From Paraphysoderma sedebokerense (taxonomy: Eukaryota; Blastocladiomycota; Physodermatomycetes; Physodermatales; Physodermataceae): a stretch of 64,000 nt of DNA. The position numbers and the translations under genes are program-made. Under the pieces are notes generated by a model, which searched no databases, was not told the origin of the DNA, and saw only the letters and a program-made list of their open reading frames with translations. Positions within the stretch are counted from its first letter, which is position 1. Every line of letters begins with the position of its first letter. Below are positions 12,201-23,119 of the stretch, piece by piece. Where the stretch lies: assembly GCA_025602915.1 (NCBI GenBank), contig JAHLJZ010000009.1:186001-250000 (forward strand). Reading direction: 5' to 3'.

Positions 12201-13414
12201 GAAATTAGAATAAAGTCTTGATTATTGACAAAATCAAAATGAAAGACTCGAACATACATCTGCGGGACGGAAACGTAAAACCGAGCTCGCTACTGTTTTT
12301 GCCTATTGATTTACCCTAGTTTCGATCAATCGCCTGTCGTAAAATAACATGGTTACTTGTCCTCCGTTTCTACCTTACAACAATGTCGTCTCAATCCGGT
12401 ACCGCAAGATTCAGCTGAGTTCTTCCTCTGACCTCTATTCTAATTATCTACCCTAGCTTCATCCAATCAACGGACACTTAACTTGAGTCAGGGGATGAAG
12501 TTCTATGACACCAAATTCAGAAGGCAAGAAGGTATGGTCATTACATCGGCCGCTGATAACAGTCGACAATCCTCAGATCGCATGTATTCGGATTTGATCC
12601 GTGACCGATTCAAGAAAAAGTAATCTTTCAGAAAATCCACTGGATGCACACGATGTATAAATCTTTATCGGTAGTACAGACTAGTACAGATAACCTCGCA
12701 GCCAACTGGGTGTTTGTTCTTCAAGTGTGACATCAGTGTGGGCTTGGGTCCAGAACTTCAGTTTTTCACGGAGCAAGTGCTTCATTCCCTTTTACTTCTT
12801 TTAACCGGAATGACGAAGTATCCGCCGCGATCAACCCGGCACCCGTGAACAGCAATCGCAAAAACGGGAAAAGACTCAAATCGACATTCTGCGTCTAAGG
12901 AACTAGGTAGTTGCATCCAATCGCATACTTTTAGGATAAGAAGAATTGAAAATGAAATCTAGACGAGGCGGCATGGGATCAGAGTCTCTGACAGCCGGAG
13001 GGACAAAGGTGGGACAGCTGATCTGCAGACACCTGGATCGCGGTTCTCCAGTGGTCCTTGATTGGGTCTGGATCCTCGAACAATGGAAACGGACACTGAA
13101 GGGAACCGCCAAAGTGTCAGACATAATCCGGAAGATTGTGCTAGACATAATATGCATAATATGCTCACATTCGGCAACATGCATCCGTAATCTGCATACT
13201 ATCTGCATCGCAAGAAAAAGTGCCTCCCGCATCATCGAGCCTGTCGATTAAGAGCACGGCGGTCGATGTTATCTCCGCCGCATTGCCGAGTCTCGGGCAC
13301 CGACCGCTCAATTCCCATTTTCAAAAATCTCCATCCCTGCCAACCCAACCCTCCCTCTGATTTCTTCAGTCATACAACGACACTTGTAGCTGTCCTACTG
13401 TCCAGTAGCAGTAG
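12201..13414. other. Intergenic region upstream of kinase 3
   Basis: A 1.2-kb gap that should contain the promoter of copy 3. Open frames here overlap on opposite strands (12903-13251) and show no protein-like signal. I see no RNA gene or mobile element. Confidence 0.45.
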
Positions 13415-16400
13415 ATGATGTCTGAATCAATCACCGCCGCTCAGCTTAATTTTCTAAACTCTTTCCTCCTCATTTACACCCTTATCGCAGTATGCGCCAC
13501 CGCCGTTCTCATATTCACCTTATTCTTCTGCGTCCAAACTCCGAAATCTAAGCGATGGGACATCCCTTTCAACGTGGGCCTGCTTCTCCTCTTCCTCACT
13601 TTTGCGTACTTCATCGCCCTCGGATCATTTCAGGTTCTTTCCTTGATGGCATCGCTCAATGTCATCCGATTTGGATATAAATCGTTATTGATTAATATCT
13701 TGGTCCCCGTTCACACAACAATTAGCGAGATTTGCCTTTCGTATATGGTTTATCGAATATACCCACGAGCCACATTCCGCAAAATCTTGCTTCCAATGAT
13801 CGGCGTCTTCATTCTCTTACGACTAGCAGCGCATATTTGCGCAAATGTCAATTACATGACTGGAAGCGATACCGTGGTTTCTGGAATTCTCTTCGCTATC
13901 GGACTTATGTGGAACGTCAGTTTCTTTTCCTTGCTCTTTATTTACAGATACAGAAAAAAGTTGAAGGCTTCGATTCACGACAAGCGTCGCTTTCGCGCAT
14001 TGCTCAACTTTTCTGTTCAAAATGCAATCATCCCGACCGTGATTCTGATGCCCCTTTTCATCCTCGTATTTATCACGAAGACACCGAATGTCGTTACTGC
14101 CATCTTGGTGTTAAGTCTGCTATTCAGATTTTCATTGGGTACTCTCGTGGCCTACCCATTATTTTTACTGAATTATCCGTCCAATTCAAATGGAATGAAA
14201 AATGGGGATATTGCACGATTCAAAACCATCCATCACACAACTCTGCAGTTCGTCACCTCGTTTGGTTTGGAAAGAAAAGTAGAAAACATTTTGGAAACAT
14301 TTTTACGTCAGATCTACACGATTTTTGGTGGCGATGCTGGATACTTCGTTGAACAAACTCGGCATGGGCAAGTGTCTGTCGTGTGTGGATTCTCCTTTCG
14401 AAAGCAGGATACCGGAGAAATTGAAACGCGAATTATTTCTGCAGATGACCTGTCAGAGGATATCCCGACGGCTCTTCTGTCGTATGGGTTGCTGTTAAAT
14501 GAAACCAAGATCAAAGACTTGGATAGCCTTTGGGGTGCACAAGATGACGAAATTGACGTTTATCTTCAAGACAGAAGCGACACTTTAAGTTCTGTGTTAC
14601 TGCTGCCAGTTACAATGAATGGAAAGTCGAAAAACAAAATGATATATATGGAAAGGTAAAATGCTATCTTTTAGTTTAACGTATATTATCTATATTAAGA
14701 CCTTTAATATGCGTGGTTTGTACAGACGCCATGACAATGTCAGTGGTGTTGATTCAGACTTCATTGACTTGCAGATATTAAATCTGTTGGCTGGTCAATT
14801 GGCCGCGGCCCTGGATGGGGCAAGGTAACTTTAATAACCTTTTTATATCTAATATATGTAACACTTACAGATCTCGGCCGTATACTAGACTGTTTTCTGA
14901 ATTAGAAGAAGCAAATCGTAATCTGGAGGATAAGGTTATGCAGAGAACCGCAGAATTGGAGTTAAATAACAAATTACTGCAAGATGCAAATCAACATGCA
15001 ATGCAAGCCGCTGAAGCGAAGACTGTGTTTCTTTCGAATATGAGTCATGAAAGTAAATAGAGTTTCCTTTTTGGCTAATGCCACTGCTCGAACGTTACTG
15101 ACTTGCGGTGTAGTCCGCACGCCGATTTCGCAGGTCACTCTGGCAGCCGAGGTATCCTTGATTTGTAGGAGATAGAATGTTGCACGAACTATCTACCTAC
15201 GAATTCTTTTTGTAGATGCTTTGTGAAACTAATATGAGAGACGAAGATCGCGAAAACGCCCAAATCATTCTCAATTCAAGCAAGCTCCTGTTGTCACTCG
15301 TGGTAAGTATTTATTCATTATTACGAGAAAAGCAAAAATTGGTGTTTAATGTAACTTTTGCTATCGTAGAACGATATTCTCGACCTTTCGAAGCTCGAAA
15401 ATGGGAAAGTTGTGATAGAATATGTTCCTTTCAATCTGTTTGAGATCATTCAGATCACAACGGATGCTTTCGCGGTTGATAAAAATGTTCTAGTGGCGTA
15501 TTACATTCCCCCGGAAATTCCTCCTTTCGTGGTCGGTGACGGTATGGGGCTTCTTCCTGGATTTGCGCACACGCAGTTAGCTAAGTTTACTCGTAGGACT
15601 TCGAATCCGTCAGATTCTCACGAACCTTGTCGGCAATGCGGTCAAATTCACTCAGTGTGGGCACGTTCTTGTTCGTCTGACACTGATAAAGAACACGGAT
15701 GACCCAAACTGTTATAATATAAGTTTAAAAGTAATAGGTAGACTGTCCTTGTAAAGAATTTAGCTTTATCTATGACATCCCTTACTGAACAACATTCAAA
15801 CAATGACTTAGACACTGGTACGGGAATTGCACCGGAGAACATCGAGAAGATATTCAAAAGATTTGAACAGGAAAAGGATTCAATAACCCGGACATATGGT
15901 GGCACAGGGCTTGGTCTTTCGATTTGTCGAAGTATGTCGATATTCATATCTCCGACCTTTAACTGAAACACTGAAAGTGATCATGTCTGTTTTTCTCGTC
16001 AGATTTATGCACCCTTATGGGATCGAATATTACAGTTTCTTCAAAACTCGATTATGGTTCAACTTTTGAATTCAGCGTCAGATTCGGCGTACCGGAGTCA
16101 AATATTCCAGCGAAATCTTCTTTTGCTCACATATTGAAAGATCGCTCAAGAATACTTCTGTTAGAGGGCTCTAATTGTATATCGGATGATCCAAGCGTCT
16201 TAGCTCTGCAGTTGGAGACGATGGGTGCTCAAATTGATCGTCAACCAGTGTCTTCCCATGTCAACTCCAACTATGACTTGATCGTGATTGACATTTCCAG
16301 CGCTAATGAATCAATCAATCAGATTTACGCAGCTCAGCGACCGGGCCTCCCGATTCTTGTTATACATACAAAGGAGCAGCAATCAGTTGTCGAAGCAGGC

Positions 16401-17351
16401 GCCAGATTGAACAACCTCATAGTCTCTACATTAATCTATCCCTACAAACAGTCGTCTTTGTATCGTCGTATCCAGGATGCACTTTCGACGAAGACGTCAG
16501 AAATTCAATCTGAGCGTCTTGCAATTCAAACTGAATCATCAGCAGTCGATGACGATACGTCTAGGAAGCGTAAAGCAGCACTTAAAATATTATTGGCAGA
16601 GGATAACTTGTCTGTTTTTGTGCTTCATTTTTATAATAGCCGTCTCCTTATTAATCATGCCACTTTGTATTAGAGTAAATCAAAAAGTGTTTCGTACGAT
16701 GATCTCGAAACTTGGGTATTCTGTCGATATAGCGGAAAACGGAAAGGTAGCGGTCGATATGTGTTCAAAGAAATTGTATGACGTTATTTTCATGGACATG
16801 AGGTTTGTTCAATACTATAGGAATGAGATACGTCTGGTCTGCTAAATAACCAACAATCTCTGTTTTCCTCTTAGGATGCCTATCATGGTTTGTATTGAAT
16901 TATCTCGAGCGATACATATAGACTTGTCTCAAAATGATCAACTAAATCCTTCTTTCTCCAAATTCGGATGTACAGGATGGTCTGGAAGCAACTCGGGAAA
17001 TAAGATCTTTCTATAGTTCTCTTCGTTCGTCGAACGGATTCAATGAATCTGAGAGTGAGAATACAGCATCTCCACAATTAGAGGCATCTGCAGATCCGTC
17101 CATAATTGTAAAATCAGTTTCACAGCCTATCATTATTGGACTCAGGTATGAAATTTTGTTTAAGCTTTTAAAAATTTGATTATGTTTTTAATCCGATGAA
17201 TGATGATTGCTCCAGCGCGGACGTAATGCCGGAGAACCAGAAGGAAGGTCTTCAAGCTGGAATGGATATGTATTTTCCCAAACCTCTTAGCAAAACAAAA
17301 TTACTGGAAGTATTGAATCAAATTATCGATAATCGTCATCTTTTTAATTGA
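13415..17351 (+). CDS. 7TM hybrid sensor histidine kinase, tandem copy 3
   Basis: Third intact paralog, 1038 aa, 13 exons: 13415-14655, 14726-14824, 14889-15052, 15114-15151, 15216-15302, 15370-15541, 15597-15737, 15812-15931, 16003-16609, 16674-16802, 16875-16887, 16976-17145, 17216-17351. Exons 3 to 8 have exactly the same lengths as in copies 1 and 2. Domains are 7TM, GAF-like, coiled coil, HisKA (His500 in NMSHEIRTPI), HATPase, weak receiver and canonical receiver (FMDMRMPIMDG, YFPKPL). Differences from the siblings: the start of exon 7 reads Gly-Leu-Arg-Ile-Arg where they have Glu-Ile-Arg-Ile-Arg, and the N-box reads [10 protein letters not shown]. Two ATGs are adjacent at 13415 and 13418 and either may be used. 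Base composition matches the neighbours. Confidence 0.92.
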
Positions 17352-18304
17352 TGTGGCAAAATGTGCTTGGCCAGATTGACTAATGATTAGTATTGGGGAA
17401 AACTTATTTCTACCATCGATTTTTTGTTTCAGTTTTGTCTTTAATGTATATATACTTTTTTGAACATCCGACGTCATTAGATTTTGTATATTCTCAATTA
17501 ATGCTCAAACTTATGCAACTATAATAATATCAAACCGTACGAATTTTTTATTTGCGTCGAATAAATTCATCTTGCTAGTATATGCTATTCGTTCGTAAGA
17601 CCGTACTCATGTTACTAGAACTTCTTCGCTATCATTTATCATAGCGAACTTCAAGTGCAAGCGCAATAAACGCCAAATAATTCGTACCTTTGGTCGATTG
17701 GCAGCACTGCCTAGATGGTTATCAGTGGATCGCAATATTGTCGTAAATGTAGGGGATGATGTTATCGCCGCAGAATGTTTAATGTGATGTGTCGAGCAAT
17801 GCAACGCATATAGGATTGAACAATCAATACAAAAACATAGACTGCTCAATCAGTTGTTTTTGGGTTTCATTCCTTCAGATTTCTTCCCTAGTCAACATCC
17901 CGCTTTTGGAAGCATTTTAATTGTACCGTCAATGTGGACCTGGGGTACATATTTCTTTTAAACATATAGAAAACCACGGTAATTTGAAGCTTATTACAAG
18001 ATAGAATCAACACTGAGAGTTGTCTGGTTTTGGAGGGGTGCAATGATTTCGACTTTCGTTCATAAGAGGTCAGACTACTGCCAGACTTGAATCAGACCTG
18101 TTTGGTCGTCCGTCGTACAGCACACATATACAGACCGGCTGAGCTTAGAAACAGTTGTGAATCGTGTGAGATAAAGCATCAGAATCAAAAAGCTAGGCCG
18201 TCAATGTAATGTAGTAAGTGTTATATAGCGAGGACTGTGACAGGGTGGACAACCGAGCTCCCGAACACTAGTTTAGCAATCAGAACAATTATGTACAGTG
18301 CATT
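17352..18304. other. 3' flank of kinase 3 and intergenic region
   Basis: The first 190 bases match the flank of kinase 2. The remainder shows no open frame with protein character, apart from an unconvincing minus-strand frame at 17607-17849. Confidence 0.5.
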
Positions 18305-18510
18305 TCACTAAATAACTAATAGCTTCTGTTGCCCTTTCAGGAGATTGCCTGGCATGATTTCTATGAATCTATCTCAAACATATATATAGAAGTGTCTCAT
18401 AATAATTGGCAGAAACCCCATGTTCAGCAAATAGCTGATGCTTGATTTTTTATTTAGGTTTGCTCTCGCCTCGCGCGCTACCAGTTGTTTCATCAAGCTT
18501 TGGCGGGTTA
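18305..18510 (+). pseudogene. Relic of a sixth kinase copy (receiver, micro-exon region)
   Basis: The stretch aligns with 16835-17020 of kinase 3, across the intron before the 13-nt exon, the micro-exon and the following intron. Pairs include actaaataactaatagcttc / gctaaataaccaacaatctc and acatatatatagaagtgtct / gatacatatagacttgtctc. A weaker match continues into the exon after the micro-exon (gcgctaccagttgtttcatc). There is no open frame. Because it includes intron sequence, it came from a genomic duplication and not from retrocopying. Confidence 0.65.
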
Positions 18511-19176
18511 GTTAGCTTTCTATCTCAAGAGTAAATACTAGACATGAGACAATCATACTGATTTTTACTTTCGACTCCCCTTCTTCACATACCTATCAAT
18601 TAGGGCAGTTGTCGACGTTTACAATGCATCCTTGACGAGCCACAGTTCTCAAACTTTACCGGAAGCCGACAAATGGTCCAGGAGTGCACATCTTTACCAT
18701 AAGAGAAGCTGGTTCGTACTAGACAGCAAGAGACGGATATAGTGAATAAGTGCAGGGCCGCAGGCATAGTGTGAAGACACTGAGAAGGTGCCCCGAAAAT
18801 CAATTCGCTATTGTTCGTATCGTTTTGAATTTTCCGATCTGGAATGCCAGGCACAATGTCAGGCTGATGTCAGGGAAAGTTGGGAAACAGTTGGGAAACT
18901 GCACAAATGACGGCGACGCACATATTCACAACAGTGCTGCAGAGTCACTTTGACAGTTGACTCTTTCTTATTTGATTGCCGCACTATTGCCGCTCCTTGC
19001 ATCATAATCTGAGATTTGCGTGATGGCATATCGCTGTCGGTTCAAGTCAATCAGCAGGCTTTGAATTCCCACAACTCAATTCGAGATTTCCATATTCCCT
19101 CTCTCTGCAACGAAATCCTCACCCACACTCTCACTGTCAAGTCGTAACGGCAGCAAGACCGCTGCCTCATGCAGCC
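18511..19176. other. Upstream region of kinase pseudogene 4
   Basis: A 0.67-kb gap that probably held the promoter of copy 4. No gene, RNA or repeat is apparent. Confidence 0.4.
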
Positions 19177-22100
19177 ATGTCGGAATCACCCTTTGTAGCT
19201 CCGCTAAACTCATTCCTTCTCAACTATACTTTCATCTCCGTATACGCTACTGTTGTACTCATATTCGGACTTTATTTCTTCTTTCAGACACCGAAACCCA
19301 AGCGATGGAACCTCCCTTTCAATTTGGGCTTATGTCCTCTTGTCCTCACTTTTGCTTAATTTGTCGCTTTCGGATCATTTCAGATTTTGTCGATGATGGC
19401 AGCGTTACAAATCATTCAATTCGGACAAAAATCGTTATTGATCAATATTTTAGTACCAATCCACACGACTATTGGGGAATTATGCCTCTCTTATATGGTA
19501 TATCGAATATACCTTTGCAACATATTTCGCAGGATATTGCTCCCAATCATCATCGCCTCCATTCTGTTCCGTTTGGGAGCCCATATGTGGTCCAACATCA
19601 ACTACATGGCAGGAAAGAATACTGTGATTCCAGGCATGCTCTTCGGTATCGGGCTGATTTGGAACTGTAGTTTCTTCTCTTCGCTGTTTGTTTACCGATA
19701 TAGAAAAGAGTTGAAATTTTCAATTCGCGGCAGGCGCCAATTTCACGCTCTGCTTACTTTTTCGGTCCAAAATGCAATCATCCCTACCCTGATACTGATT
19801 CTCATTTTTGTGCTATCATTCATACCAAAGACACCGAATATCATCACTGCTATCGCTTCGCTCAATTTACTATTCCGGTTTTCATTCGGCATCCTCGTAG
19901 CTTGTCCTTTGTTCCTTCTCAACCATCAATCCATTCCAAAAAAGATATTGATCTTGCGCGATTCAAAACAATGCACCATACAACTCTTCAATTTCTCACT
20001 TCTTTTGGTTTGGACCGAAAAGTGGATAGTATTTTGGATTCATTCTTGCGACAGGTGTACATCATCTTCGGTGGCGATAAGGGGTATTTCAGCGAACAAA
20101 ATCGATATGGGCAGATGTCAATTATATGTCATTTCTCATTTGAAATGCATGAATCCGGAGAAATTGAGACAAGAATTGATTCTGCGGATGACTCGACGGA
20201 TATTCCAACGGCTCTTCTTGAGCATGGGTTGTTACTGGATGAACCCGCAATCGCTAATTTCGATAATCCGTTGGATATTTACAGGGAAGAAATTGGCTGG
20301 TATTTACAAGACCGAATTGACAAGTTGAGTTCTGTCCTGCTGCTTCCTGTTAAATTTCCTGGAATGACGAAAAAGAAACTACTATAAATGGAAAGGTAAT
20401 CTATTCTCAAGTTCAAAGGCACATTCGCCATTCTGCCAATAAGATCTTTCTCGTACAGAAACCGAGATAATAATTTTGATTCAAACAGTATTGATTTGCA
20501 GACGTTAGAGCTGTTGGCAGGTCAATTGGCTGCCGCCCTTGACGATGCAAGGTAATGGATGATCGCCGTGGACTTCAAATGTCAGCACTAACATATATTA
20601 TCCCTGCAAATTCAGCTTATTTTCTCAATTGGAGGAGGCAAATCGGGATTTAGAAGAAAAGGTTAAACAGAGAACTGCTGAACTAGAATCGAATAATAAA
20701 TTATTACACAACGCCAAACAGCAGGCATTGCAAGCAGCAGAAGCGAAAGCTGTTTTTCTTTCCAATATGAGTCATGAAAGTGCGTTTGCATTCCTCGATA
20801 TCCTATTTATGGCTGTTTATCGATATTGACATGCCTATAGTTCGTACTCCCATCTCACAAATTATACTGGCAGCTGAGGTAATCTCGACCGTCGTGGTAT
20901 TATCAGGGAAAATTATCTAAAACCTTTCGTTACAGATGCTTTGTGACTCTGGTATCGGATCAGAAGGGCTCGAGAATGCTCAAGTAATTGTGAACTCGAG
21001 CAAATTTCTCTTGTCCCTAGTCGTATGTCGTGCTGGTACTATCGTATGCACTGAAATTTGGCACTCATTGTAGATTCATTTTCATAGAATGATATTCTCA
21101 ACCTCTCAAAGCTCGAAAGCGGGAAAGTTGTGATAAATCACATTCCTTTCAATCTGTTCGAGACCATTTCAATCACTATGGATGCATTCGCCGTTCATAA
21201 GGATGTTCGGGTGGCTTATTATATTCCCTCTGACATCCCCCAAGTCGTCGTCGGCGATGGTACGTGGATTCTTCTTGAATCCGCTCACGACAGCCAGCTG
21301 AATCTGTATTTAGAAATTCGAATCCGCCAAATTCTTACCAACCTTGTCAGCAATGCGATCAAATTCACACAACGTGGGCACGTTCTAGTACACATGACAT
21401 TGATAGACGAGAAGGAAGACACAGACAGCTACCATATAAATTTTAAAGTCATAGGTTTGGTTGTATTTTTGTCTTGATTCTCTTCAAACTGGGCTCACAA
21501 TAGACACTTTAATATCTACTAGACACTGGTACGGGGATTGCGGAAGGAAATATATCAAAAATATTCCAGAGATTTGAACAAGAGAAAGATTCGACCAGTC
21601 GGACATATGGCGGTACAGGGCTTGGCCTTTCGATCTGTCAAAGTGAGTTGATACGTGCTTACCTCAAACTATGTCATGCCGTAAATGAACAAATCCGCCC
21701 GTTGCAGATCTATGTACTCTTATGGGGTCGAAAATCGCTTTGTTATCTAAGCTCGATCATGGATCAACTTTTGAATTCAGCATCAAATTTGAGAAGCCAC
21801 CGCAGGATACTTCCGATAAATTGGCAGTCGCTCACGTACTGAAAGCCAATCCAACGATACTTCTGTTAGAGGAATTAAAGTCGCATTCTAGTGATCGCAG
21901 TGTGCTCGCCCTTCAGTTGGAAACAATGCGCGCCCACATCGATTGCCGAGCAATATCTGGTCCTTCCAACTTCAACCCATATAGCTTGGTCGTCATTGAT
22001 TTATCCACAACCGACCAATCAATTACTGAAGTCTGCTCAGGTCGCTCTGTACGTTCCGGCCTGCCTATCGTTGTCATACACACCAAAGATCAGCTGCCTG

Positions 22101-23015
22101 CAGTCGAAAAATTTTCCAGGTCAACAAAGCTTAATTTATTTACTCTCATTCATCCTTACAAACAGTCCTCGTTGTATCATCTCATTCAAAATGGACTTTC
22201 TAAACCGACCTTGGAAGCTATCACTGAAGCCGGCCCCAAGGTCGCATCAGATATTGGTAATACATCAATTAAGGCTAAAGCCGACCTCAAGATATTGTTG
22301 GCGGAAGATAACTTGTTTGTACTCATGTTTTTATTTAGTTTAAAGTCTCAATCTAACCAGAACTTTCTTTGGACAGAGTTAATCAAGCGGTTTTTCGCAC
22401 AATGGTTACAAAATTGGGCTACTCTATTGACATTGCAGATAACGGGAGAGTAGCCGTAGAAATGTGTAGGAATAAATTATATGATGTAATTTTTATGGAC
22501 ATTAGGTTCGTTGCGTTTTTATGATTTTAAATGGCATGATTCGGCAGTGCTAACTTTCCCATTTCCATTTAGGATGCCTGTCATGGTTTGTGAATGATTA
22601 TTTTGATCTAATAATTTGAGTTCTATCATCCTCCAAATTAACTCTTTGTTCTGCAGGACGGTCTGGAAGCGACCAGGCATATACGACGCCGCTATGGCTC
22701 CCTTGATTCTTTGAATACTTTGACTGAAGATGATTCTGCGGAGCAAGAAGAATTGATTGACTCGTGCGTGATACCTAAACTGTTTGTTCCCCCGACAATT
22801 ATTGGGCTAAGGTATGATCTCATCTCACACTGTGAGAAAAGGTTTTTCTAATTACTGTTCAAAATGGCCGTTGATTTAGTGCCGACGTGATGCCAGAAAA
22901 CATAAATCAGGGTATTGAAGCTGGAATGGACATGTATTTTCCGAAACTTATTGGTAAAATTAAGTTATCGGAAATTCTAGAAGGAATTGTAAATAATCGT
23001 AATAATATTCATTAA
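19177..23015 (+). pseudogene. 7TM hybrid histidine kinase copy 4, recently inactivated
   Basis: Full-length paralog with all 13 exons recognisable, from MSESPFVAP to the stop at 23013-23015. The first exon (19177-20395) carries three disabling changes. A TAA at 19357-19359 replaces the Tyr codon that follows LTFA in the paralogs. A net one-base loss lies near the A-tract at 19937-19943, after the seventh membrane helix. A second TAA at 20385-20387 stands where siblings have Tyr. The rest is preserved: [53 protein letters not shown]. All splice sites after exon 1 look usable. Decay is therefore recent and limited to the sensor half. An assembly error could explain the homopolymer change, but hardly all three. 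Confidence 0.85.
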
Positions 23016-23119
23016 GAATTGGATTTAAAGATAACTGTGGCGGATGCGTGTTCCGCCCAAAGCGGACTCGGGTCATTCGCTTTCTCATGTAACTATTTAG
23101 ACCCAAATATCCACAGAAA

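Noticed and set aside
12903-13251. Overlapping frames on both strands upstream of kinase 3
   Set aside because: They are mirror frames of the same DNA without protein-like features.
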